DNA of 64,000 nt. It comes from Dyella amyloliquefaciens (GTDB taxonomy: Bacteria > Pseudomonadota > Gammaproteobacteria > Xanthomonadales > Rhodanobacteraceae). The notes under the pieces were generated by a model. The model saw only the letters and a program-made list of their open reading frames with translations. It had not been told where the DNA came from and did no database searches. The translations under genes were made by a program, and so were the position numbers. Position 1 is the first letter of the stretch, and every line of letters begins with the position of its first letter. The DNA lies in assembly GCF_004296575.1 (NCBI RefSeq), contig NZ_SAYT01000005.1:124001-188000 (forward strand), given 5' to 3'. Shown piece after piece: positions 15,056 through 23,156 of the stretch.

Positions 15056-18000
15056 TCACGCGAGCGCTTCGAGCGCCCGCGTGAGTCGCTTGGCCGACAC
15101 CGGTTCGGCCGTCTTCAGTTCCTGCGCGAACAGCGACACGCGCCACTCCTCGATCAGCCAGCGCAGTTCGTCCAATCCTCCGGTGCCTGCGGCCCGATGC
15201 TTGAGGTAATCGCGCCAGAACGGCAGCACCTGCAGCATGCGCTGCTGGTCCTTGGCCGGATCCTGGCGAAGGCGCTCGGCACGCAGGCGCATCGCCTTCA
15301 GATAGCGTGGATAGTGCGCGAGTCGCGAGGTGGGCAATTCACGCAGGAATCCTGCCATCAGCAAGGAATCGAGCTGCTCGCGCAGATCGTCGTAGCTGGC
15401 GCGCGCAAAACCCATCAATGGCGGCTGCAGCCAGGGCTTCATGTCGGCCTGCGCCTCGATGATCGGCTCGGCCAGCTTCAGGCGCTCCACCGCGGCACCA
15501 AACAACTCGCGCGCCATCTGCGTGTGCAGCGCCTGGAAGGTGCCAGCGGTACGCACGTTGAGGTCGTGGCGTTCGAGCAGATCGCTGAAGCCGCCTTCCA
15601 CCAGGTCTTCACGCAAGCCATCGACGCCACCGAGCGGTGCGTATTTCAACGCGAGCGGATTGGCGATCGGCAGGCGGCGGCGCGCCTGCTTCATATCGCT
15701 GGCGAGCGCGTTGCGCAGCAGGCGCACCACGCCCTGGACATGCGCCTCGCGAGCCTCATCGCTGCGCTCGAACACGCGCAGAGCCACGGCGTCACCGAGG
15801 TCCACGAGTGCCGGGAACGCCAGCAGGCCACCGGCCGAGCGCACCTGCGCGGGGATCTCTTCGAAATCCCAGCTGGCGATGTCCTCGCGCGTAAGCTCGA
15901 TGTCGGTCTTGCGTGAGAACGCCTCGCGCGCCTGGCCTTCCCATTGCCCACGCATTGCGGCGAGGTCACGACCCGTGGCGAGGGTCTTGCCGTTCTCGTC
16001 GTGCAGGCGATAGCGCATGCGGAAATGCGCGGGCAGCTCCACCGCATCGAAATCCGCTGCCGCGACGTCTACGCCGGTGGCTCGCTTGAGGAATGCGGCG
16101 AGCGCCTTGTGCAAGGACTCGTCGCGCGGCGCCTCGGCTTCGGCGAAGGCGCGTGCAAAGTCCGGCGCCGGCACGAAATTGCGGCGCAGCGCCTTGGGCA
16201 GACCGCGGATGAGCTCGGCCACCTTCTCGGCCAGCAAGCCGGGCACCAGCCATTCGCAACGCGCCGCGGGCAACGCATTCAACATCGCCAGCGGCAGGTG
16301 CAAGGTGACGCCGTCGGCGTCGTCACCAGGAACAAAACGGTACTCGAGGCGGTACTTCTGCGGCCGCTCCCGCGCATCCTGCGCTCGCGGCACTTGGCCA
16401 TCCATGGCCGGCGGTGGCACATCCAGCGAGGCCGGAAACGCCTTGGGATCGAGACCCGCGCCGCCACTCATCACGTCGTCCAGCGACCAGCGCAGCGCCG
16501 CCTGCTCGGCGGGACGCGCCTTGCGATACCACGCATCGAGCGCGCGGCTGTCCGCGATGTCCTGTGGCAGCTTGCCTTCGAAGAAGCCCACGAGTTCGTC
16601 CTCGGAGCGCAACAGGCCTTCGCGGCGCTGCTTGGCCTCGATGCCGCGGGCATCCTCCAGCACGCGCTGGTTCGCGCGCACGAAGTCGGCGCGTGCGTCG
16701 ATATCACCGCGGGTCAGCGCCTCACGCAGGAAGATCTCGTGCGCCAGCACCGGATCCTGCTTCTGGAAGGTGCCGGGACGACGCTCTACCAGCGTCAACC
16801 CGAACAGGCTCACCTGCTCGTAGGCCACCACATGGCCACGCTTGCGGGACCAGTGCGGATCACGCCAGGCGGAACGCAACAGGTGCGCCGCCTGCTGCTC
16901 GATCCACAACGGCTCGATGCGGGCGCACGCCATGCCCCATACGCGGCCGCCGACGTCGAGGATCTGCGCTGCGAAGATCCAGTTCGGCGGCACCTTGGAC
17001 AGCGACGAACCCGGGAATACCTGGAAGCGACGCTCGCGCGTGCTGCGGTAGACGCCCTTTTCGTCCTTGTGACCGACCTGCGTGGGCAGGCCGGCGAGGA
17101 GGCTGCGGTGGATGGATTCGTACTGGCGAGTTGCTTCGTCGTCGCTGCTCCCTCTCCCCTGTGGGGAGAGGGTTGGGGTGAGGGGTGGGTGCTCGCGGGT
17201 CTCCTTCCTATCTCGCTTGTTGGAAACAGCACGAGCTCGCTCTTTTGAAGCGCGGGGCGAGGTTGCCCCCTCACCCCACCCCTCTCCCCGCAGGGGAGAG
17301 GGAGCAACGGCGGCGTCCAGCTTCCACCCGAGCTCCTGTATCACCAGCAACAGCTGCCGGTGCAGCTCGCGCCATTCGCGCATGCGCATGAAGCTGAGGA
17401 AGTGGCGGGAGCACCAGTCGCGCAGCTTCGACTGCGTCAGATCCTCGTGCGCCTTGCCGTATTCGCGCCACAAGTTCACCACGCCGACGAAATCCGATTT
17501 CGGATCGGCGAACGCCGCATGCGCGGCATCGGCCTGCTGGCGCGCATCGGCAGGACGCTCGCGCGGATCCTGGATGCTCAGGAAGGATACGATCACCAGC
17601 AGCTCGCGCAGGCTGTGCAGCTTCTCCGCTTCCACCAGCATGCGGGCCAGTTGCACGTCGATCGGCAGCCTGGCCACCACGCGGCCGATCGGCGTGAGGT
17701 GACGCGCATCATCGATGGCCGAGATCTCGGCCAGGCGGCGGTAGCCGTCGGCGATCACGCGCGGATCGGGCGCTTCGAGGAACGGGAATTCGTCGACCTC
17801 GCCCAGCTGCAGCGACAGCATCCGCAGGATCACGTTGGCCAGCGACGAGCGCAGCAGCTCCGGATCGGTATAGGCCGCGCGGCTTTCGTAGTCGGCCTCA
17901 TCGTAGAGGCGATAGCAGGTACCCGGACCCACGCGGCCACAACGGCCCTTGCGCTGGTCGGCGGCGGCCCTGGAGATCGGCTCGACGTGCAGGCGCTCGA

Positions 18001-19180
18001 GCTGGCTGCGCTGGCTGTAGCGCTTGACGCGCGCCTGGCCCGAATCGATCACATAGCGGATACGCGGCACGGTGAGCGAAGTTTCGGCCACGTTGGTGGC
18101 GAGCACTACGCGACGCTTCGGACCCGGCTTGAACACGCGGTCCTGGTCGCCGGCGGAAAGGCGCGCATACAGCGGCAGCACTTCCGTCTCGCGATACTGG
18201 CGGCGCGACAGCAACAGATGGGCGTCGCGGATCTCGCGTTCGCCGGGCAGGAAGATCAGTACATCGCCACGCGGATCGTCATGGGTGATTTCGTCCAGCA
18301 CGGCGGCCACATGATCGGCACCACCCTGCTGCAGGTCACCGGCACGCTGCCCGCGGCGTGCCGCAACCTCGTCCACCGAGCGCCAGCGGACTTCCACCGG
18401 ATAGGTACGCCCTTCCACCGACACGACGGGTGCATTGCCGAAGTGCTCGGCAAAGCGCTCCGTGTCAATGGTGGCCGAGGTGACGATGATCTTCAGCGTC
18501 GGCCGCTTCACCGCAAGCCGCTTGAGGTAGCCCAGCAGGAAGTCGATGTTGAGGCTGCGCTCGTGGGCCTCGTCGATGATGATGGTGTCGTACGCGCTCA
18601 GCCAGGGATCGCCCTGCGTTTCCGCGAGCAGGATGCCGTCGGTCATGAACTTGACCAGGGTGCGGTCGGACACCTGGTCGTTGAAGCGCACCTGGAAACC
18701 CACCTGGTCGCCCAGGCCGGTGCCCAGTTCCTCGGCCACGCGGCGCGCCACCGAGCGTGCCGCCAGGCGGCGCGGCTGGGTGCAGCCGATCATGCCCGCT
18801 TCGCCGCGCCCGGCGGCCAGGCAGAGCTTGGGCAGCTGGGTGGTCTTGCCCGAGCCGGTTTCGCCGGCAATCACCACGATCTGGTGCTTGCGGATCAGCT
18901 CGACGATCTCCTCGGCACGCGCGGTAATGGGTAGCGATTCGTCCAGCGTGATCGCGGGCTTGGCTGCGGTGCGTGCGCGGCGCTTTGCCGCGGAGGCCTC
19001 GATATCGGCGGTGAGCGCCGTTAGCTTCTTTTCGTCGAAGCGACGCGACAGCTCGCGCCAGCGGCCCTGCAGACGGCCGTAGTCGCGGCTGGATACCGAC
19101 TCGAGCGCCTTGCGCAGTTCGCGCAGACGCGGGTCGGTGGCGGAGGAAGGTGTGGTTGCCTGGGTCATCGGACCGCACAT
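15056..19180 (-). CDS. hrpA: ATP-dependent RNA helicase HrpA with an in-frame repeat-derived insertion
   Basis: A 1374-residue DEAH-box helicase, longer than E. coli HrpA (about 1300). Near the N-terminus are GETGSGKTTQLPK (Walker A) and IIIDEAHERSLNIDFLLGYL; the HA2/OB region follows and the long C-terminal DUF3418-type domain ends the protein. HrpA is linked to rescue of collided ribosomes on mRNA in E. coli. Around residues 625-678 the chain reads PSPLRGEGWGEGA ... HPPLTPTLSPQGRG, the translation of an inverted repeat inserted without breaking the frame. A second ATG four codons in is an equally possible start. Confidence 0.93.
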   Translation of the reverse strand: MCGPMTQATTPSSATDPRLRELRKALESVSSRDYGRLQGRWRELSRRFDEKKLTALTADIEASAAKRRARTAAKPAITLDESLPITARAEEIVELIRKHQIVVIAGETGSGKTTQLPKLCLAAGRGEAGMIGCTQPRRLAARSVARRVAEELGTGLGDQVGFQVRFNDQVSDRTLVKFMTDGILLAETQGDPWLSAYDTIIIDEAHERSLNIDFLLGYLKRLAVKRPTLKIIVTSATIDTERFAEHFGNAPVVSVEGRTYPVEVRWRSVDEVAARRGQRAGDLQQGGADHVAAVLDEITHDDPRGDVLIFLPGEREIRDAHLLLSRRQYRETEVLPLYARLSAGDQDRVFKPGPKRRVVLATNVAETSLTVPRIRYVIDSGQARVKRYSQRSQLERLHVEPISRAAADQRKGRCGRVGPGTCYRLYDEADYESRAAYTDPELLRSSLANVILRMLSLQLGEVDEFPFLEAPDPRVIADGYRRLAEISAIDDARHLTPIGRVVARLPIDVQLARMLVEAEKLHSLRELLVIVSFLSIQDPRERPADARQQADAAHAAFADPKSDFVGVVNLWREYGKAHEDLTQSKLRDWCSRHFLSFMRMREWRELHRQLLLVIQELGWKLDAAVAPSPLRGEGWGEGATSPRASKERARAVSNKRDRKETREHPPLTPTLSPQGRGSSDDEATRQYESIHRSLLAGLPTQVGHKDEKGVYRSTRERRFQVFPGSSLSKVPPNWIFAAQILDVGGRVWGMACARIEPLWIEQQAAHLLRSAWRDPHWSRKRGHVVAYEQVSLFGLTLVERRPGTFQKQDPVLAHEIFLREALTRGDIDARADFVRANQRVLEDARGIEAKQRREGLLRSEDELVGFFEGKLPQDIADSRALDAWYRKARPAEQAALRWSLDDVMSGGAGLDPKAFPASLDVPPPAMDGQVPRAQDARERPQKYRLEYRFVPGDDADGVTLHLPLAMLNALPAARCEWLVPGLLAEKVAELIRGLPKALRRNFVPAPDFARAFAEAEAPRDESLHKALAAFLKRATGVDVAAADFDAVELPAHFRMRYRLHDENGKTLATGRDLAAMRGQWEGQAREAFSRKTDIELTREDIASWDFEEIPAQVRSAGGLLAFPALVDLGDAVALRVFERSDEAREAHVQGVVRLLRNALASDMKQARRRLPIANPLALKYAPLGGVDGLREDLVEGGFSDLLERHDLNVRTAGTFQALHTQMARELFGAAVERLKLAEPIIEAQADMKPWLQPPLMGFARASYDDLREQLDSLLMAGFLRELPTSRLAHYPRYLKAMRLRAERLRQDPAKDQQRMLQVLPFWRDYLKHRAAGTGGLDELRWLIEEWRVSLFAQELKTAEPVSAKRLTRALEALA
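17148..17304. repeat. CTCTCCCC-type inverted-repeat element inserted in hrpA
   Basis: Two copies of the unit face each other. Copy 1 (17148-17188) has CCCTCTCCCC-TGT-GGGGAGAGGG then TTGGGGTGAGGGG; copy 2 (17265-17304) is the inverse. A 76-base spacer separates them. The same arrangement flanks the DUF559 pseudogene at 35.7-36.2 kb, and the bases next to copy 1 (GGGTGCTCGCGG) also match that element. The coding frame of hrpA stays open through the whole element. Confidence 0.87.
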
Positions 19181-19181
19181 G

Positions 19182-19218
19182 ATAGCCGGTGGCTATCAAA
19201 AGCATCGGCAGGATTCAT
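19182..19218 (+). promoter_or_regulatory. predicted OxyR binding site upstream of dps
   Basis: ATAG-N7-CTAT at 19182-19196 is a perfect OxyR half-site. It is followed after 7 bases by ATCG and after another 7 by TCAT, a weaker second half-site in the correct ATAG-N7-CTAT-N7-ATAG-N7-CTAT phase. The site ends directly before a -35 candidate of dps, the classical position for OxyR activation. dps is a known OxyR target in enteric bacteria. The first half-site is also a 19-base palindrome abutting the hrpA start. Confidence 0.62.
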
Positions 19219-19247
19219 TTCACTGCCTTCGGACGCCTCGCTAAGCT
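19219..19247 (+). promoter_or_regulatory. candidate sigma-70 promoter of dps
   Basis: TTCACT (19219-19224) and TAAGCT (19242-19247) are separated by 17 bases and lie 41 bases before the dps start codon. The -35 is weak (4 of 6), as expected for an activator-dependent promoter, and it directly follows the predicted OxyR site. Confidence 0.5.
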
Positions 19248-19287
19248 GGATCCAGGTTTCATCCCCACCCTCGAAAAGGAGCACTCC

Positions 19288-19755
19288 ATGGCCATTTCCA
19301 TCGGTATCGCCAAACAGGACCGGGAACAGATCGGCGAACAGCTGTCCAAGCTGCTCGCGGATACCTATTCGCTCTACCTGAAGACCCACAGCTTCCACTG
19401 GAACATCACCGGGCCGCATTTCAACAGCCTGCACACGATGTTCGAGACCCAGTACAACGCACTGTGGCTGGCCGCCGACGAGGTTGCCGAGCGCATCCGT
19501 ACCCTGGATGTGTTCGCCCCCGGCTCCTACAGCCAGTTCGGCAAGCTCACCTCGATCAAGGAAGAGGCTGGTGTACCGGACTGGAAGGACATGGTCGGCC
19601 AGCTGGTGGAAGGTCACGAGATCGCCGCCCACACCGCCCGCGAGGCGATCAAGGTGGCCGATGGCGCGGGTGACGAGGGCACGGTCGACATGGTGACCGG
19701 TCGCCTGAAGGAGCATGAGAAGACCGCGTGGATGTTGCGCTCGCTGCTCAAGTAA
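19288..19755 (+). CDS. dps: Dps-family DNA-binding ferritin (starvation/peroxide protection)
   Basis: A 155-residue dodecameric mini-ferritin that oxidises and stores iron with H2O2 and shields DNA. The ferroxidase ligands are present in exact family spacing: H37, H49, E53 (often Asp), D64 and E68, within [20 protein letters not shown] and AADEVAERI. The ATG at 19288 has AAAAGGAG upstream; the longer frame reads back over the OxyR-like site and is rejected. It is divergent from hrpA. Confidence 0.95.
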   Translation: MAISIGIAKQDREQIGEQLSKLLADTYSLYLKTHSFHWNITGPHFNSLHTMFETQYNALWLAADEVAERIRTLDVFAPGSYSQFGKLTSIKEEAGVPDWKDMVGQLVEGHEIAAHTAREAIKVADGAGDEGTVDMVTGRLKEHEKTAWMLRSLLK

Positions 19756-20180
19756 GCATCCCCCCTCCCTCTCCCCGATCGCCGGGGAGAGGCTTGCTCC
19801 GCCTCCCCTGGAACAGGACCAGCCCCGCCACGGCATCCGTCGCCCGCAGGCCTATAGGCCTGGGTCCCGAGATGGCGGGCCATCGCTTCATCACGACATT
19901 TGAACAATTGCCGCTTGCCTCGCACCCGCGATGAGTCACGCGAGGCTCGGAAGGACTGAGCAGAACGCGGCGCGCAGCCGCCTGTCGGGCGCGCAAATCG
20001 TCCGCGATGAGCGGGCCGCGTGGCACGGGATGGGCTTGCTTGCTTCCGCGGTGGAGCCCAGCCGCCTCCGGCCTGACCTTGCGCTGACCACTCCCTCTCA
20101 CGATTGATTGAGCCCAATGCGCTCCGTGGTTAAGCTTTCAGGGCTTTTCGGCCTCGTGTGAGGCAGCCACGGGGATCGTT
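19756..20180. other. intergenic stretch with one strong hairpin
   Basis: No gene was recognised in these 425 bases. The stem CCTCTCCCCG/CGGGGAGAGG at 19768-19792, 13 bases after the dps stop, may end the dps transcript or be a worn copy of the CTCTCCCC repeat; it lacks a T-run. The rest shows no convincing coding signal. The promoter of the downstream glucan synthase gene should lie near its end. Confidence 0.55.
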
Positions 20181-22778
20181 TTGAGCGCGACAGCAACCAC
20201 CCACGACAGCCGGCATCCGTTTCTAGCAGCCATCCTGCTCGCCCTGATCGTGGCGGCCATGAACATCGGTCTGTGGTGGTGGAGCAACCTGCCCCACGGC
20301 CCCGAGGACTGGAAAGGCCCCATCGGCGGCTTTGCGTTGTCCGCTTTCCAGCGTTACCAGAACCCGCTGAAGAACGATTTCCCCTCCGACCAGGAAATCG
20401 ACGGCGACCTCAAGCTGCTCAAGCAGTACACGCCGCGCATCCGCACCTACTCCACGCTGCAGAATCCACAGGTCTATCGCCTGGCGGACAAGGAAGGCCT
20501 GCAGGTCATGGCCGGCGCGTGGATCGATCGACGCCTGGACAACAACGAAAAGGAGATCGAGACGCTGATCGCGCAGGCGCGTCGCTATCCCGACTCGATC
20601 AACCGGGTGATCGTCGGCAACGAAGTGCTGTTCCGCAACGATATCCCGCTGGAACAGCTGGAGGGTTACGTGGATCGCGTACGCGCAGCAATCCACCAGC
20701 CGGTATCGGTGGCCGAGCCGGATTACATCTGGCTCAAGTATCCGGAACTGGCCGAACACGTCGACTTCATCACCGTGCACCTTTTCCCGTACTGGAACGG
20801 TATAGATCGAAAAGACGCCATCGGTGCTGCGATGGGCAGCTATGACCAGCTGCGCACGACGTATCCCAACAAGCCCATCGTGATCGGCGAAATCGGCTGG
20901 CCGTCGAACGGCGATCGCTTCGAGCACGCTGATCCCTCCGTTTCCAATGAAGCGATCTTCCTGCGCCAGTGGTTCGTCGCAGCGAAAAAGAAGAACGTCG
21001 ACTACTACATCATGGAGGCGTTCGACCAGCCCTGGAAGGAAAAGCTCTCCGGTCGCACGGAAGCCTACTGGGGCATGTTCAATGCCGACCGCCAGCTGAA
21101 GTTCCCCTTCACCGGCCCGGTGACCGAAGACACCGCGTGGCCGTGGAAGGCGCTGGCCGCCAGCTTGCTCGCGCTGCTGCCAATGATCTGGTTCGCGCGC
21201 CACTACAGCCGCTTCAAGCTGATGGGCCGCTTCTTCTTCTGCGCGCTGATCCAGCTGGCCTGCGGCCTGATCGTGTGGTCGGCGACGCTGCCGTTCAATT
21301 TCTACCTGAGCTGGATCGACTGGACGATGCTGGTGCTGCTGTTCCCGGCCCAGATTGCGATCCTCGCCATCCTGCTCATCAACGGCTTCGAGTTCACCGA
21401 AGTGCTGTGGCGCCGCAACTGGATTCGCCACGCCGGCATGCTGGCGCCCGATCCGGTGGAGAAGCAGCCGTTCGTGTCGATCCACCTGGCCTGCTACAAC
21501 GAGCCGCCGGAGATGGTGATCATCACGCTCGACTCGCTGGCCGCGCTCCAGTACGAAAACTATGAAGTGCTGGTGATCGACAACAACACCAAGGACCCGG
21601 CGATCTGGAAGCCGGTGCAGGAATACTGCGAGAAGCTGGGCACGAAGTTCCGCTTCTTCCACCTGGAACCGTGGCCGGGCTTCAAGGCGGGCGCGCTCAA
21701 CTTCGGCCTGAAGGAAACCGACCCGCGTGCGGACGTGGTGGCGGTGATCGACGCCGACTACGTGGTGCGCGAAGACTGGCTGGCCACGCTCACCGGCTAC
21801 TTCCACGATCCGAAGGTGGCCGTGGTGCAGTGCCCGCAGGCGCATCGCGACTTCGAGCACAACCGCTTCCGCCGCATGACCGCGTGGGAGTACGACGGCT
21901 TCTTCCGCATCGGCATGCACCATCGCAACGAGCGCAACGCCATCATCCAGCACGGCACCATGACCATGGTCCGCCGCTCGGCGCTCGAAGGCACCGGCGG
22001 TTGGTCCGAATGGACCATCTGCGAAGACGCCGAGCTCGGCCTGCGCCTGATGCATGCGGGCTACGAGCTGGTCTACGTCGATGAACTGATGGGCGTGGGC
22101 CTGACCCCGGCCGACTTCAAGGCGTACAAGAGCCAGCGCTATCGCTGGGCGTTCGGCGCCATGCAGATCCTCAAGGGTCGCTGGGACTGGATGACCAAGA
22201 AGGGTCCGCTGTCGGGTGGCCAGCGCTTCCACTTCCTCACCGGCTGGTTCAGCTGGTTCGCCGATGCGCTGCACCTGATCTTCACCATGATGGCGATCTT
22301 CTGGACCGCAGGCATGGTCGCGTTCCCGACCATCTTCAGCCTGCCGATGCAGCTGTTCCTGATCCCGGTGATCGGCTTCTTCTTCGCCAAGGCGATCTTC
22401 GGCATCGTGCTGTACCGCGCTCGCGTCCCCTGCAGCTGGTACGACACGCTGATGGCGTCGCTGGCCAGCATGGGCCTGTCGCACGCCATCGCGCGCGGCA
22501 TCCTGCACGGCCTCACGCGCGAGAAGACCTCGTTCGTGGTGACCGCCAAGAGCCGTCGCCTCGGCGGCAGCAACTTCGCCGCGTTCGCACCGGTGCGCGA
22601 AGAGCTGTTGATGGCGATCGCGTTGGCCGCCTGCGTGACCGGCATGAGCCTGCGCTTCGGCACGCAGTACCTCGAGGGCACGCTGTGGATCTTCATCCTC
22701 GCGGCGCAGTCGATTCCGTACGTTTCCGCCGTGGTGGGCGCATGGATTGCGCACAAGGCCGGCGACAAGGCCGGTTGA
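20181..22778 (+). CDS. membrane beta-glucan synthase, GH17-GT2 fusion (NdvB/NdvC-like)
   Basis: An 865-residue inner-membrane protein. After a first membrane segment, residues about 45-310 form a GH17 domain with catalytic VGNEVLF (E148) and IGEIGWPSNG (E237). Two to three membrane segments follow, then a GT2 domain (about 435-700) with D524AD526, CEDAELG and Q652RYRW, then more membrane helices. Bradyrhizobium NdvC and Pseudomonas NdvB share this fusion and make cyclic beta-glucans tied to osmoadaptation and biofilm drug tolerance. The start is TTG with GGGG six bases upstream; the first ATG would cut the membrane segment. Confidence 0.9.
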   Translation: MSATATTHDSRHPFLAAILLALIVAAMNIGLWWWSNLPHGPEDWKGPIGGFALSAFQRYQNPLKNDFPSDQEIDGDLKLLKQYTPRIRTYSTLQNPQVYRLADKEGLQVMAGAWIDRRLDNNEKEIETLIAQARRYPDSINRVIVGNEVLFRNDIPLEQLEGYVDRVRAAIHQPVSVAEPDYIWLKYPELAEHVDFITVHLFPYWNGIDRKDAIGAAMGSYDQLRTTYPNKPIVIGEIGWPSNGDRFEHADPSVSNEAIFLRQWFVAAKKKNVDYYIMEAFDQPWKEKLSGRTEAYWGMFNADRQLKFPFTGPVTEDTAWPWKALAASLLALLPMIWFARHYSRFKLMGRFFFCALIQLACGLIVWSATLPFNFYLSWIDWTMLVLLFPAQIAILAILLINGFEFTEVLWRRNWIRHAGMLAPDPVEKQPFVSIHLACYNEPPEMVIITLDSLAALQYENYEVLVIDNNTKDPAIWKPVQEYCEKLGTKFRFFHLEPWPGFKAGALNFGLKETDPRADVVAVIDADYVVREDWLATLTGYFHDPKVAVVQCPQAHRDFEHNRFRRMTAWEYDGFFRIGMHHRNERNAIIQHGTMTMVRRSALEGTGGWSEWTICEDAELGLRLMHAGYELVYVDELMGVGLTPADFKAYKSQRYRWAFGAMQILKGRWDWMTKKGPLSGGQRFHFLTGWFSWFADALHLIFTMMAIFWTAGMVAFPTIFSLPMQLFLIPVIGFFFAKAIFGIVLYRARVPCSWYDTLMASLASMGLSHAIARGILHGLTREKTSFVVTAKSRRLGGSNFAAFAPVREELLMAIALAACVTGMSLRFGTQYLEGTLWIFILAAQSIPYVSAVVGAWIAHKAGDKAG

Positions 22779-22835
22779 GTCGTTCGCTGACGCCTCATTC
22801 ACCAGTGCACGCGAGGTGATGGGCTAAGCTTGGGC

Positions 22836-22859
22836 TGCACGTGTTCGCAAACACGTGCA
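22836..22859. repeat. hairpin TGCACGTGTT / AACACGTGCA
   Basis: A perfect 10-bp stem with a 4-base loop lies 57 bases after the glucan synthase stop. It may help end that transcript, although no T-run follows, or hold a CACGTG-type protein site. Confidence 0.5.
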
Positions 22860-22886
22860 TGCCACCACTTCCAGGATGGAAAAGAG

Positions 22887-23146
22887 CCTGTTTATGTTCT
22901 CCCCGCAGTCCGCGTTGCCGTTGAGTGGCCGTCAGGTGATAGTGCGTGGCGCAGGCCTGACTGGCTGTCAGGCCAAGCCGCGCGCTGTCGCATGGCGGCC
23001 ACTCAACGGCAACCCTCCGGGCCGGGCCTATTTGCCCGCATGTCGGCGTCATCGCTCGGTCGTGTATCGACATACACTCCCTCACTCTTCCTGGTCCTGC
23101 GAGCAAATAGATCCCGGCGCGGGCTGCGGGGAGAGCATAAACAGAC
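22887..23146. repeat. nested inverted-repeat block upstream of tamA
   Basis: Four inverted repeats share one 260-base stretch. The outer arms, CCTGTTTATGTTCTCCCCGC (from 22887) and its near-inverse (to 23146), match at about 20 of 22 positions. The second arms, GTTGCCGTTGAGTGGCC (22914-22930) and its exact inverse (22997-23013), enclose the hairpin GGCCTGAC/GTCAGGCC (22954-22974). CTATTTGC/GCAAATAG (23028-23035 and 23103-23110) encloses GTGTAT/ATACAC (23062-23077). This fills the gap between the glucan synthase and tamA and ends 10 bases before the tamA start. Confidence 0.8.
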
Positions 23147-23156
23147 TCTAGACTGC

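Noticed and set aside
17148-17304. CRISPR-like repeat array in hrpA
   Set aside because: There are only two copies, in inverted not direct order, with no spacer series and no cas genes; it is an inverted-repeat element.
22830-23156. N-terminal extension of TamA (109 codons)
   Set aside because: It would be the translation of the nested inverted repeats and would bury the signal peptide inside the protein.
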